Notes: a model not told the origin generated them from the sequence alone. Positions 9,015-18,025 are shown, numbered from the stretch's first letter. The stretch is DNA of 64,000 nucleotides from JAXLSZ01 sp046330315 (GCA_046330315.1 JAXLSZ010000005.1:1-64000); one strand, 5' to 3'. A program made the numbers and translations.

Positions 9015-10222
9015 TCGACCTCCAGGACCAGCACTGCGTTGTGCCCGCCGAAGCCGAAGGAGTTGGACATCCCGATCACCGGGCGCCCCTTGCCGTCGCC
9101 GTCGGAGAACATCGGCCGCGAGACGTTGGGCACGTAGTCGAGGTCGAGGCCCTCGTCGGGGTTCTCGTAGTTGATGGTCGGCGGGGCGATCCGGTCGCGC
9201 AGGGCGAGCGCCGTGGCCACCGCCTCGACGGCCCCGGCCGCCCCCAGCAGGTGCCCGACCGAGGACTTCAGGGAGCTGATCGGAAGGCGCCGGGCGTCCT
9301 CGCCCAGGGCGGCCTTCAGCGCCTCGGTCTCCGAGCGGTCGTTGAGCTGGGTGGAGGTGCCGTGGGCGTTGACGTAGTCGAGGTCGGCGGGCCCCAGCCC
9401 GGCGTCCTCGAGCGCCAGCTCCATCGCCCGCCGGGCGCCGCGGCCGGAGGGCTCGGGCGCGGTGATGTGGTGGGCGTCGGAGGTGGCGGCGTAGCCGCGC
9501 ACCCGGCCGATCACCGGTGCGCCGCGCGCCTCGGCCACCTCCTCGGCCTCAAGCGCCAGGACGCCGGCCGCCTCGCCCATCACGAAGCCGTCGCGCAGCC
9601 GGTCGAAGGGCCGGGAGATGCCGGTCGGGGAGGTCGCCTCCATCTTCGCGAAGGCAGCGGCGGCCAGCTCGGTGAGGGCCGACTCGGTGCCGCCGGCCAG
9701 GCAGGCGTCGGCATCGCCCCAGGAGATGGTCCTGACCGCCGTCCCGAGGGCGTGGGCGCCCGAGGCGCAGGCGGAGACGGTGCCGAAGGAGGGGCCGTGC
9801 AGGCCGTAGCGCATCGAGGTCATGCCCGCGGGCGCGTTGGCCATCATCAGGGGCACCGCCAGCGCCGAGATCCGCTCGGGCCCGCGCTCGCGCAGCACGT
9901 CGTGCTCGGACTCGATCGTGTTCATGCCGCCGATCCCGGTGCCGACGATGCAGCCGATCCGCTCGGAGTCGCAGGGCAGGCCCTCCTCCCAGCCGGCCTG
10001 GGAGGTGGCCTCGGCCGCCGCGGTGAGGGCGAGCTGGGTGGCCCGGTCGGCGCGGCGCACCTGCTTGACCGTGAGGTGGTCGCGGGGCTCGAACTCGTCC
10101 GCCCGCCCGAGCCCGTCGGAGATGCCCGAGCGCCCCTCGCACCAGCGCTCGTGCGTGGTCTCGGCGCCGACGCCGAGGGGCGTCACCGCGCCGACTCCGG
10201 TGATCACGACCCCGCGGCTCAC
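9011..10222 (-). CDS. fabF: 3-oxoacyl-[acyl-carrier-protein] synthase II
   Basis: A 403-residue condensing enzyme that elongates acyl-ACP with malonyl-ACP. The Cys-His-His site is visible: nucleophile Cys in VSACASGAHALG, His in NAHGTSTQLND, His in SSVGHLLGAAGAVEA; the C-terminus NSFGFGGHNAVLV is diagnostic of KAS II. Length is normal. The GTG start overlaps the acpP stop (GTGA). Confidence 0.97.
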   Translation of the reverse strand: MSRGVVITGVGAVTPLGVGAETTHERWCEGRSGISDGLGRADEFEPRDHLTVKQVRRADRATQLALTAAAEATSQAGWEEGLPCDSERIGCIVGTGIGGMNTIESEHDVLRERGPERISALAVPLMMANAPAGMTSMRYGLHGPSFGTVSACASGAHALGTAVRTISWGDADACLAGGTESALTELAAAAFAKMEATSPTGISRPFDRLRDGFVMGEAAGVLALEAEEVAEARGAPVIGRVRGYAATSDAHHITAPEPSGRGARRAMELALEDAGLGPADLDYVNAHGTSTQLNDRSETEALKAALGEDARRLPISSLKSSVGHLLGAAGAVEAVATALALRDRIAPPTINYENPDEGLDLDYVPNVSRPMFSDGDGKGRPVIGMSNSFGFGGHNAVLVLEVD

Positions 10223-10467
10223 GGCAGGCGGCTCACCACGAGGTCGACGGCCTGGCCGACGGTCTTGATCCCCTCGACGTCCTCGCCCTTCAGCTCGACG
10301 CCGTATTCGTCCTCGACGATCTGCGCCAGCTCTACGATGTCGAGCGAGTCGATGTCGATCGCCTCGAACTCGGCGTCGAGGTTGATCTTGTCCGGGTCGG
10401 CCCCGAACTCCTCCAGAGCGGCGAAGACCCGCTCCTGAACCGCTTCCCTGCTTGCTGTCTCCGGCAT
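10219..10467 (-). CDS. acpP: Acyl carrier protein
   Basis: An 82-residue acidic helical protein carrying growing acyl chains on a phosphopantetheine arm. The attachment serine is in IDSLDIVELAQIVEDEYG (usually DSL with Asp before it). Phe/Leu-rich helix I (VQERVFAALEEFG) and helix III match the family. It sits between fabG and fabF; the gap to fabG is only 13 nt. Confidence 0.96.
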   Translation of the reverse strand: MPETASREAVQERVFAALEEFGADPDKINLDAEFEAIDIDSLDIVELAQIVEDEYGVELKGEDVEGIKTVGQAVDLVVSRLP

Positions 10468-10480
10468 GGCTTCCTTTCTC

Positions 10481-11224
10481 TCAGGCGGTCATCCCGCCGT
10501 CCACTGTCAGGGTCACTCCGGTCACGTAGGAGGCCTCGGCCGAGGCGAGGAAGCGCGCGCAGGCGGCGACCTCCTCGCCCGTACCCGGCCTCCCCGCCGG
10601 GATCCTCTCGAGAAGCTCGGGGCCGATGATCCCCTCGGTCAGCTCGGTCTCCACGAAGCCGGGGGCGATCGCGTTGACCGTCACCGAGCGCTTGGCGACC
10701 TCGGCGGCGACGGTCTTCGTGAAGCCGATCAGCCCCGCCTTGGAGGCGGCGTAGTTCGACTGGCCGGGGTTGGCGCGCGGGCCGACCACCGAGGCGACGT
10801 TGATGACCCGCCCGAAGCGGGCCCGGATCATCGGCCGGATCGCCCGGCGGGTGGTGCGGTAGGCGGCGGTGAGGTTGGTCTCGATCACCGAGTCCCAGGC
10901 CTCCTGCTCGATCAGGGGGAGGATCTGGTCGGCCCGGGTCCCGGCGTTGTTGACGAGGGCGAGGACCGGGCCGTGGGCGGACTCCATCGAGGAGAACATC
11001 GCGTCAACCTGCTCGGCGTCGGTGACGTCCCCCTCCACCGGGACCGCGCTGCCGCCGTCCCCGGCGATCTCGTCGGCGGTCCGCTCGGCCCCCTCGGCGT
11101 CGACGCGGTAGTTGACGCCGACGGTCCAGCCGTCGGCGGCGAGGGCGCGGGCGATCGCCGCGCCGATCCCGCGGGAGGCGCCGGTGACGACCGCGCAGCC
11201 CTGTGGCCGGGAGTCCGCGCTCAT
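10481..11224 (-). CDS. fabG: 3-oxoacyl-[acyl-carrier-protein] reductase
   Basis: A 247-residue classical SDR. The NADPH motif VTGASRGIGAAIA, the NNAG motif, catalytic Ser in INVASVVG and YAASKAG (Tyr-x3-Lys) are intact; the end YVTGVTLTVDGGM is typical of FabG. It reduces 3-oxoacyl-ACP after condensation. Its ATG overlaps the fabH stop (ATGA). Confidence 0.95.
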   Translation of the reverse strand: MSADSRPQGCAVVTGASRGIGAAIARALAADGWTVGVNYRVDAEGAERTADEIAGDGGSAVPVEGDVTDAEQVDAMFSSMESAHGPVLALVNNAGTRADQILPLIEQEAWDSVIETNLTAAYRTTRRAIRPMIRARFGRVINVASVVGPRANPGQSNYAASKAGLIGFTKTVAAEVAKRSVTVNAIAPGFVETELTEGIIGPELLERIPAGRPGTGEEVAACARFLASAEASYVTGVTLTVDGGMTA

Positions 11225-12225
11225 CGGGGCGGGCCCCAGGTGAGCAGCCCCGCCCCCCATGAGAATCCCCCGCCGAAGGCCCCGAGAAGCACCGTGTCCC
11301 CGTCCCTGAGGCGCCCGGCCCGGTCGGCCTCGGCCAGGGCGATCGGCACCGTCGCCGCCGAGGTGTTGCCGAAGCGGTCGATGGTCTTGACCACCCTGTC
11401 GAGGTCGAGGCCGAGCTTCTCGCCAACCGCCGCGAGGATCCGCAGGTTGGCCTGGTGGTAGACGAAGAGGTCGACGTCGTCGATGCCGATCCCGCCGCGC
11501 TCGAGCACCTGCTCGGTGCACTCGACGAGCCGCCGCACCGCCTCGCGGAAGGTGTCGTGGCCCTTCATCACGATCGTCTGGTCGGCGTGGGTGGCCTTCA
11601 CGTAGCCCTCGTCGTCGGCGTCGGCGCCGAGCACGATCGGGCCGATCCCGCCCTCGCCGTCGGCGGGGACCAGCAGGGCGGCGCCCGCCCCGTCGGCGAA
11701 GATCGCCGCGGTGCCGCGGTCCGAGGACTCGGTGAAGCGGCTGAGCACCTCCGAGCCGATCACCAGCACGCGCTCGGCGCGGCCGGACTCGATCTGGGCC
11801 GAGCCCAGCGCCAGCGCCGACATGAAGCCGTTGCAGGCCGCGCCGATGTCCATCCCGCCGGCCCTGACGGCCCCGAGGCGACCGGCCACGATGGGCCCGG
11901 CGTTGGGGGTGAGGTCGTCGGCGGCGCTGGTCCCGACCAGGACCAGGTCGAGCGAGGCGGCCTCCACGCCGGCGCGCTCCAGGGCCCTGCGGCCGGCCTC
12001 GACGGCCAGCGCGGCGACGGTCTCGCCCTCGGCGGCGATGTGGCGCTCGCGGACGCCGGTGCGGGTGAGGATCCACTCCTCGGTGACCCCGATCCGCTCG
12101 GCCACCTCGGAGCTCGGGACGACGGCCGCCGGGACGCTGCGGGCCACGGCGGCGATCGCCGCCGAGCGCACGGCGCGCCCGGCGGCGGGAGCCGCGAAAG
12201 CCGTGGCCGCGCCGGCGCTAGGCAC
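11221..12225 (-). CDS. fabH: 3-oxoacyl-[acyl-carrier-protein] synthase III
   Basis: A 334-residue initiating condensing enzyme that joins an acyl-CoA primer to malonyl-ACP. The catalytic triad is readable: Cys in GAACNGFMSALAL, His in VYHQANLRI, Asn in FGNTSAATVPIAL. The GTG at 12225 overlaps fabD by 8 nt and gives a 19-residue Ala-rich extension; an in-frame GTG at 12171 would give a more usual N-terminus, so the true start is uncertain. Confidence 0.95.
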   Translation of the reverse strand: MPSAGAATAFAAPAAGRAVRSAAIAAVARSVPAAVVPSSEVAERIGVTEEWILTRTGVRERHIAAEGETVAALAVEAGRRALERAGVEAASLDLVLVGTSAADDLTPNAGPIVAGRLGAVRAGGMDIGAACNGFMSALALGSAQIESGRAERVLVIGSEVLSRFTESSDRGTAAIFADGAGAALLVPADGEGGIGPIVLGADADDEGYVKATHADQTIVMKGHDTFREAVRRLVECTEQVLERGGIGIDDVDLFVYHQANLRILAAVGEKLGLDLDRVVKTIDRFGNTSAATVPIALAEADRAGRLRDGDTVLLGAFGGGFSWGAGLLTWGPPR

Positions 12226-13090
12226 CGGCCAGGACCTCCTCGACCGGGGCCAGCGCCTCGACCCCCTTCAGGGTGCGGCGGACCAGGCGGCTCAGCACCT
12301 TGCCGGGGCCGGTCTCCACGAAGCGGGTGGCGCCGGAGGCCTGGAGGGCCTCCATCACCTCCAGCCAGCGCACCTGGTCGGTCAGCGAGCGGGCCAGCTC
12401 GGAGCGCGGGTCGGTGAAGGGGCGGGCGGTGACGCAGGAGTAGACGGGCACCTCGGGCTGGGCGAACTCGACCCCTGCCAGGACCTCGCCGAAGGCGCGC
12501 GCCGCGGGCTCCATCGCGGGGGTGTGGAAGGCGCCCCGCACGGCGAGCGGCATCACCCGCAGGCCGCGCTCGCGAAGCGCCTCCTCGGCACCGGCCAGGG
12601 CCCTGCTGGGGCCGGAGAGGACCACCTGGGTCGGCGAGTTGTCGTTGGCCAGGACGAGGTCGTGGGCCGCGGCAACCTCCTCGACCGCCTCGCGGGGCTC
12701 GCCCAGGACGGCGGCCATGCCGCCGTCGCCGTTGGCCTCGGCCGCCTCCTGCATGAGCCGGCCCCGCTCCGCGATCAGCAGGATGCCGTCGGCAGCCGAC
12801 AGCGCGCCGGCGGCGACCAGCGCGGCGATCTCACCGAGCGAGTGCCCGCCCATCGCCAGCGGCGAGAGGTCGGCCTCGATCGCGCTCCAGCCGGCCACCG
12901 CCGCGCAGAAAATCGCCGGCTGGGTGTAGCGGGTGCCCTCCTCGATCCGCTCGAACGGATCGGCGCCCACGGCGCGCTCGGCGAGGGGCAGCAGGTCGGG
13001 CCGGAAGGCCTCGACGATGCGGCGCATTCCCGGGGTCTGGCTCCCCTGTCCGGGGAAGAGGATGGCGTCGGTTGGGGGACCGTCGTGCAT
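12218..13090 (-). CDS. fabD: Malonyl-CoA:[acyl-carrier-protein] transacylase
   Basis: A 290-residue acyltransferase loading malonate on ACP. The signature FPGQGSQTPGM near residue 12, the nucleophile motif GHSLGEIAAL, and the His in VRGAFHTPAM are present. It is the first gene of the fab operon, 51 bp after the response regulator stop, so the regulator and the fab genes may be co-transcribed. Confidence 0.96.
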   Translation of the reverse strand: MHDGPPTDAILFPGQGSQTPGMRRIVEAFRPDLLPLAERAVGADPFERIEEGTRYTQPAIFCAAVAGWSAIEADLSPLAMGGHSLGEIAALVAAGALSAADGILLIAERGRLMQEAAEANGDGGMAAVLGEPREAVEEVAAAHDLVLANDNSPTQVVLSGPSRALAGAEEALRERGLRVMPLAVRGAFHTPAMEPAARAFGEVLAGVEFAQPEVPVYSCVTARPFTDPRSELARSLTDQVRWLEVMEALQASGATRFVETGPGKVLSRLVRRTLKGVEALAPVEEVLAGA

Positions 13091-13141
13091 TCGCTGGCGA
13101 ACATAGCCCCGCAGGTGGGCCGAAAGTACGCGAAAACCGCC

Positions 13142-13804
13142 TCAGACCCCCCGAATGGGGGGGTCGGGGGCCGCGTTCTCGGGGATTCGCCGCCGGGCCG
13201 CGATCGGTCCCAGCCGCTGGGCCCGCTGCACCGCCTCGGTGCGGTTGCGCACGCCGAGCTTGCGGTAGAGGGCGCTGGTGTGGTCCTTGACCGTGTGCGG
13301 GGAGAGGAAGAGGCGCTCGGCGATCTCCTTGTTCGTGGCCCCGTCGGCCATCAGCGAGAGCACCTCGCGCTCGCGCGAGGAGAGGTGGGGCTCGGCGTCC
13401 TCCTCGGGCCCGGTGGCGAAGACCGTCATCCCCCGTCCGACCATGCGCACGGCGCGCGCAACGTCGGGGGCGCTCCAGTCCTTGAGCACGAACCCCGAGG
13501 CGCCGGCCGCGCTGGCGGCCTCGGCGGAGATCTGCCCGGCGCCGGAGATCAGCAGCACCCGGGTGCGGGGCGAGGCGCGGCGCATCGCCTCGCAGAGCTC
13601 CGCCCCGGACTCCTCGCCGAGGAAGAGGTCGATCAGCGCCACGTGGGGCTCGAGCTGGCGGGCGATCTCCAGGGCGCGCCCGGAGTCGGGGGCGGCCACG
13701 CAGCGCTCGACCCAGCTCTGCTCGGAGAGCAGCACCCGGAAGCCCCACTGCACGACCTCGTGGTCGTCCACGATGAGGACGCGCAGCGGCTCGGACTCAG
13801 CCAT
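13142..13804 (-). CDS. LuxR/NarL-family response regulator
   Basis: A 220-residue two-domain regulator. The receiver (residues about 8-125) has VLIVDDHEVV with acidic pocket residues, the phospho-acceptor Asp in VALIDLFLG, and a Lys in FVLKDWSAPD. The C-terminal LuxR-type HTH reads LSSREREVLSLMADG, ATNKEIAERLFLSPHTVKDH. It overlaps the kinase gene upstream by 8 nt and lies 51 bp upstream of fabD, which makes the fatty acid operon a candidate target. Confidence 0.93.
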   Translation of the reverse strand: MAESEPLRVLIVDDHEVVQWGFRVLLSEQSWVERCVAAPDSGRALEIARQLEPHVALIDLFLGEESGAELCEAMRRASPRTRVLLISGAGQISAEAASAAGASGFVLKDWSAPDVARAVRMVGRGMTVFATGPEEDAEPHLSSREREVLSLMADGATNKEIAERLFLSPHTVKDHTSALYRKLGVRNRTEAVQRAQRLGPIAARRRIPENAAPDPPIRGV

Positions 13805-14924
13805 CGCCTCGCTCCCCCTGCGGGACGACCAGGCGCACCCGCCAGCGTCCCGGCTCCGGCTCCCCGAACTCGACCATGCCGCCGCTCTGCAGCGCGTCGA
13901 GGGCGGCGAGTCGCAGGCCCATGCCGGTGGCGAGCATCCGCTCGGACCCCTTGACCCCGTCGTTTGAGACCTCGAGGTGGAAGGTGGCGCCATCGGTCCC
14001 GACGTTCACCTCCACCCAGGTGGGCTCGGCGTGTTTGGCGCAGTTGCGAAGCGCCTCGGCCAGCACCGACTGGGCGAGCGGCTCGAGGCCCGCGGGCACC
14101 TCGGCGCCGGGCTCCCAGTGGACCTCGATCGGCAGCCGGCTGTAGTAGCGCCCCAGCCGCTCCAGCTCCTCGGCGAGGGTCGCGCCGGTGTCCAGGGGCG
14201 GCGGGGTGAGCGGCCGGGAGACGGCGTCGCGGAGGTCGGCCAGGGCGTGCTGGATCTCCTCGGCGCAGCGGTCGAGCTCCTCGCGGCCCAGGGGGCGCTC
14301 GGAGCCCAGCGCGAGCGAGACGCCGAAGAGCCGCTGCACTACCCGCTCGTGCAGGTCCCGCGCGAGGTCGAGCCTGGTCGCGAAGATCCGGGCACGGACC
14401 TGCTGGGTGACGCCGATCCGGGCGCTGGCGGCGAGCGCCGCCGCCTTGCCGATCGCCATCATCGTCTGCCGCTCGAACTCGGTCAGCTCGAAGGGCTCGC
14501 CGGCGCGGTCGGCGAAGATGACCCCCAGCCAGTGGCCGGCCGCCGAGACCGGCGTGCAGGTCATCGTCGAGAAGCCCTCGAAGCCGACGTAGCGCTCCGG
14601 GACCTCCCCCTCCAGGCCGGCCACCTCGACCACGCGGTCCTCGGCGAGGGCGCGCTGGGCGATCGGGGTCTCGTCGAGGGTGCCGTAGATCTGGGCCATG
14701 GTCGAGGCGTCCACGCCGTGGCTTCCGACCGGGACGACGAGCTTGCGCGCGTCGTCGTAGAGCAGCAGGCCGGCCCGGCGCATCGAGGCCAGCCGGCAGA
14801 CGGCCTCGCAGAGGCGGTCGTAGAACTGGCTGGAGCCCAGCTCCCACTCGTCGTCGAACTCCGGGACCAGCCCGGCGATCACCTCGAGCGCCTCGGTCTC
14901 CGGCGCTGCGAACGGCTCGGCCAT
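13797..14924 (-). CDS. GAF-domain sensor histidine kinase (HisKA_3 family)
   Basis: A 375-residue cytoplasmic kinase with no membrane segment. Residues about 20-175 form a GAF-like sensor domain (GLLLYDDARKLVVPVGSHG, FSTMTCTPVSAAGHW, GVIFADR). The HisKA_3 dimer helix contains the phospho-acceptor His in LARDLHERVVQRLFG. The ATPase domain has the N-box LRNCAKHAEP and the GMGLRLAALDALQSGG region. The ATG at 14924 is preferred over an unconserved upstream extension. It pairs with the LuxR-type regulator downstream. Confidence 0.92.
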   Translation of the reverse strand: MAEPFAAPETEALEVIAGLVPEFDDEWELGSSQFYDRLCEAVCRLASMRRAGLLLYDDARKLVVPVGSHGVDASTMAQIYGTLDETPIAQRALAEDRVVEVAGLEGEVPERYVGFEGFSTMTCTPVSAAGHWLGVIFADRAGEPFELTEFERQTMMAIGKAAALAASARIGVTQQVRARIFATRLDLARDLHERVVQRLFGVSLALGSERPLGREELDRCAEEIQHALADLRDAVSRPLTPPPLDTGATLAEELERLGRYYSRLPIEVHWEPGAEVPAGLEPLAQSVLAEALRNCAKHAEPTWVEVNVGTDGATFHLEVSNDGVKGSERMLATGMGLRLAALDALQSGGMVEFGEPEPGRWRVRLVVPQGERGDG

Positions 14925-15012
14925 GCTCAGGGTGTACACGAAACTCGCCCCCGGCGCGACCGGGACGGCGGCGCGGCCGCGTCCAGGGCGCCCGCCAAGA
15001 TGTGGCGGCCGC

Positions 15013-15465
15013 GTGAATTGGACCCCTTCGACGATCGCAGCGCTACTGGCGACCATCGTGGTCGGCGCACTGGTCACGCTCCAGCCCCCGGTCAACTCGG
15101 AGCTGGGGCGGCGGACCGGCGACCTCGGCGCCGCCTTCGTCAGCGTCAGCGTGACCTTCGCGATCCTCGGCGTCGCGATGCTGCTGTTCGGCGATTTCTC
15201 CTCGCTGTCCCGGCTGCGCGGAGTGCCGCTGATCTACCTCACCGGGGGCATCTACGGGGCGCTGTTCGTCGCCGCCACCCTGGTCACGGTGCGCTACCTG
15301 GGGGCGGGTGTGACGATCGCCGTGCTGGTCGCCGTGCAGCTGATCGTCGCGGCGATGCTCGACCACTTCGGCCTGCTCGGCCTCGACGTCGTGGCGCTCT
15401 CACCGGCGAGGGTGATCGGGATCTGCGTGCTGATCGCCGGCACGATCCTGGTGACCCTGCACTGA
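15013..15465 (+). CDS. DMT-superfamily (YdcZ/DUF606-like) membrane protein
   Basis: A 150-residue integral membrane protein with about five hydrophobic helices (from STIAALLATIVVGALVT to RVIGICVLIAGTILV). LQPPVNSELGRRTG and FVSVSVTFAILG resemble the YdcZ half-size drug/metabolite transporter family. The GTG at 15013 is chosen because the sequence upstream is basic and unconserved. Substrate unknown. It is divergent from the GAF kinase. Confidence 0.75.
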   Translation: MNWTPSTIAALLATIVVGALVTLQPPVNSELGRRTGDLGAAFVSVSVTFAILGVAMLLFGDFSSLSRLRGVPLIYLTGGIYGALFVAATLVTVRYLGAGVTIAVLVAVQLIVAAMLDHFGLLGLDVVALSPARVIGICVLIAGTILVTLH

Positions 15466-15505
15466 GCCGGGCGCTGCGGTCGGGAAGCGCGCGCCGGGGG
15501 GTCGT

Positions 15506-17158
15506 TCAGGCCGGGCCGGGCTTTGCCCCGGTGGCCGCACCCTCTGCGGGGGTTGCCTCGGTGGCCGCACCCTCTCGGGCCGTCGCCCCGGTGGCCGCAC
15601 CCTCTGCGGCCGTCGCCCCGGTGGCCGCACCCTCTGCGGCCGTCGCCCCGGTGGCCGCACCGTCTGCGGCCGGCAGTCGCACTGTGAACAGCGCCCCGCC
15701 GCCCGCGGCATTCTCGGCGCTCACCTCGCCGCCGTGGGCCGCAACGGCGGAGGCGACGATCGAGAGCCCCAGGCCCGTGCCCTGGCCGGCGCGCGAGCCG
15801 CCCGCCCGCCAGAAGCGCTCGAAGACCTCCCCCGCGGCGACCTCGTCGGGCAGCCCCGGGCCGTGGTCGCGAACGGTGAGCACGGCGCTGGCGCCCTCGC
15901 GGCCGACCTCCACCTCGACCGGGGTTCCGGCCGGGGTGTGGAGGGTGGCGTTGCGCAGCAGGTTCGCGACGGCCTGCCGCAGCAGGGCCGGATCCCCTTC
16001 CACCAGGGGCCCGTCACCGGGCGCGACCAGGGTGATCTCGCGCCCCGGCGTCGCCGCGCGGGCGTCGCCGCATGCCTCGGCGACCAGAGGGCCGAGGCTC
16101 ACCGGCTCGCGCCGGGGCTCGGGAAGCTGGTCGAGGCGGGCCAGGGTGAGCAGGTCGTCCACCAGGGCGCCCATGCGGCGCGACTCGGCCTCGATCCTCC
16201 CCATCGCGGTCTCGAGGTCCTCGGGGCGGTCGCGCGCCCCGAGCCGGAAGAGCTCCGCGTACCCTCGAATCGAGGCCAGCGGGGTGCGGAGCTCGTGCGA
16301 GGCATCCGCGAGGAAGCGGCGCATCCGCCGTTCGCTGCGCTCGCGCTGCGCGAAGGCCTCCTCGATCTGCTCGAGCATGCGGTTCAGGGCGATGCCGAGG
16401 CGCCCCGCCTCGTTGCGGGGGTCGGTGTCCTCGACCCGGCGGGAGAGGTCGCCGGCCGCGATCTCCCCGGCGGTGCGCTCGATCCGCTCCAGGGGCCGCA
16501 GCCCCTGCCTGATCAGCCACCAGGCCGCGGCGGCGAGCGCGGCGAGGATCGCCGCCCCTGCCAGCACCTCGATCAGCGCCAGGCGGTCGAGCGTGCTCTG
16601 GGTGTCGCCGAGGGGGACCGCGACGACGAGCGTGCCGGAGCCCGAGGGTGCGGCCGCCGATCCCACCCTGAAGCCGGGGCCGCCCCCGGCGGCGCCGACG
16701 GTGCGCAGGGCGGGTTCGGAGGACGGACCGGGGCGGGGCAGGCGGGCGGGAAGGTCGGGGCGGGGCAGCCCGCTCTCGCCGAAGCTGAAGAGGACGGCCC
16801 GCACCACCCTCCCGCGGGCATTGCGGAGCTCGGCATAGGTGCCCGGCGGAAGCTCGGTGCCCGGGTCGGGGCCTGCGCCCTGCGGAGCGACCGGGCCGCG
16901 ACCCGCGTCCGGCGGGGCGACGGCGCGGCCCGCGTCCGGCGGGGCGGCGGCGCCCGGCCAGACCGCTGCACCCGCCGGCGGAACGGGCGGGCGCCCCCTG
17001 CCCCCCAGCTCGAGGAAGGCTAGAGCCGCCTCGACCTGCCGGTCCACCCGGTCGTAGAGGTAGCTGTGCAGGGAGCGGTAGGCGATCAGACCGAAGACGA
17101 GCAGGCCGAGCGCGGCGACAGCGACGACGGCGAGGATCAGCCTGCGCCGCAGCGACAC
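15506..17158 (-). CDS. Membrane sensor histidine kinase with low-complexity extensions
   Basis: A 550-residue transmembrane kinase. TM1 is at about residues 8-28, followed by a Pro/Ala/Gly-rich extracytoplasmic region and TM2 (IEVLAGAAILAALAAAAWW). Then come HAMP, HisKA with His in FLADASHELRTPLASIRGY, and HATPase_c with NLLRNATLHTP, DHGPGLPD and GTGLGLSIV. After the catalytic domain about 50 residues are a 10-residue repeat of the GAATGATAAE type, encoded by a 30-bp tandem repeat. It follows the OmpR-type regulator by 3 nt. Confidence 0.93.
   Translation of the reverse strand: MSLRRRLILAVVAVAALGLLVFGLIAYRSLHSYLYDRVDRQVEAALAFLELGGRGRPPVPPAGAAVWPGAAAPPDAGRAVAPPDAGRGPVAPQGAGPDPGTELPPGTYAELRNARGRVVRAVLFSFGESGLPRPDLPARLPRPGPSSEPALRTVGAAGGGPGFRVGSAAAPSGSGTLVVAVPLGDTQSTLDRLALIEVLAGAAILAALAAAAWWLIRQGLRPLERIERTAGEIAAGDLSRRVEDTDPRNEAGRLGIALNRMLEQIEEAFAQRERSERRMRRFLADASHELRTPLASIRGYAELFRLGARDRPEDLETAMGRIEAESRRMGALVDDLLTLARLDQLPEPRREPVSLGPLVAEACGDARAATPGREITLVAPGDGPLVEGDPALLRQAVANLLRNATLHTPAGTPVEVEVGREGASAVLTVRDHGPGLPDEVAAGEVFERFWRAGGSRAGQGTGLGLSIVASAVAAHGGEVSAENAAGGGALFTVRLPAADGAATGATAAEGAATGATAAEGAATGATAREGAATEATPAEGAATGAKPGPA
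15521..15675. repeat. 30-bp in-frame tandem repeat, about five copies
   Basis: Copies with period 30 end in GTGGCCGCAC at 15540, 15570, 15600, 15630 and 15660. They encode the Ala/Thr/Glu-rich tail of the histidine kinase beyond the ATPase domain. The period is a multiple of three, so copy number can change without breaking the frame. Confidence 0.93.
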
Positions 17159-17161
17159 GGC

Positions 17162-18025
17162 TCAGCCCCTCGGACGCCGCAGCGTGTAGCCGACGCCCCG
17201 GATCGTCTGGATGAGCCGCGGGCCGTGGGCCTCGAGCTTGCGGCGAAGGTAGCTGACGTAGGTCTCCAGGACCCGGGCGTCGCCGGCGAAGTCGTAGTTC
17301 CAGACGTGATCGAGGATCTGGGCCCGAGTCAGGGCGATTCGCGGGTGGAGCATCAGGTAGCGCAGCAGCCGGAACTCGGTATCGGTGAGCTCGATGTAGT
17401 TGCCGGCCCTGAATACCTCCCGGGTTTCGTCGTCGAGCTCGAGGTCTTCGAAGCGGAGCTTCGAGCCCGCCGCGCCGTCCCCGGCCCGCCGCAGCACGTT
17501 GCGGATCCGGGCCAGCAGCTCCTCGACGCTGAAGGGCTTGGTGAGGTAGTCGTCGCCGCCGATCGTCAGGCCGCGGACCCGATCCTCGGTGGTGTCACGG
17601 GCGGTGAGGAAGACGATCGGGATCCCCGAGCCCCGCTCGGAGAGGCGGCGAGCGACCTCGAAGCCGTCGATCCCGGGGAGCATCACGTCGAGGACGACGA
17701 GGGCCGGCCGGAACTCGCGGACCTCCTCAAGAGCCTCGCGTCCCTCCGCGGCCGTCCTCACCTCATAGCCCTCGTAGCGAAGCGCCATCGCCACCACCTC
17801 GGCGATGTTGGGCTCGTCGTCGACGACCAGCACCCTGCTCTGCTCCCCGCCCTCGCCGGAGCCCAGCCTGACCCCGGGCCCCCGGCTCTGCTCGGCGCCC
17901 TGCCTGGCCGCGCGCCCCCGCCTCTGCTCCCCGCCCTCGCCGGAGCCCAGCCTGGCCGCGCGCCCCGGTCCAATGGCCTCCTGCCCCGCCCGGCGCGCCG
18001 GCGATCCGGCCTTGCCTGCTCTCAT
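17162..18025 (-). CDS. OmpR/PhoB-family response regulator
   Basis: A 287-residue regulator. The receiver has VLVVDDEPNIAEV, the phospho-Asp in LVVLDVMLPGIDG, and the conserved Lys in DYLTKPFSVEEL; the C-terminal winged helix has TDTEFRLLRYLMLHP and YVSYLRRKLE, ending IRGVGYTLRRPRG. Before the receiver lies an unusual ~64-residue basic Gly/Arg/Glu extension containing RLGSGEGGEQ twice, coded by a 33-bp direct repeat. The true start could be inside this extension, but no ATG with a clear ribosome site is seen there. It forms a unit with the kinase 3 nt downstream. Confidence 0.93.
   Translation of the reverse strand: MRAGKAGSPARRAGQEAIGPGRAARLGSGEGGEQRRGRAARQGAEQSRGPGVRLGSGEGGEQSRVLVVDDEPNIAEVVAMALRYEGYEVRTAAEGREALEEVREFRPALVVLDVMLPGIDGFEVARRLSERGSGIPIVFLTARDTTEDRVRGLTIGGDDYLTKPFSVEELLARIRNVLRRAGDGAAGSKLRFEDLELDDETREVFRAGNYIELTDTEFRLLRYLMLHPRIALTRAQILDHVWNYDFAGDARVLETYVSYLRRKLEAHGPRLIQTIRGVGYTLRRPRG
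17838..17954. repeat. 33-bp direct repeat in the response regulator N-terminus
   Basis: Two identical 33-bp copies (17838-17870 and 17922-17954) are 84 bp apart, an in-frame distance, and encode the duplicated RLGSGEGGEQ segments. Confidence 0.92.

Noticed and set aside
8996..10438. Long plus-strand open frames opposite fabF and other genes
   Set aside because: Open frames antisense to conserved genes are common at this base composition; none shows a domain.
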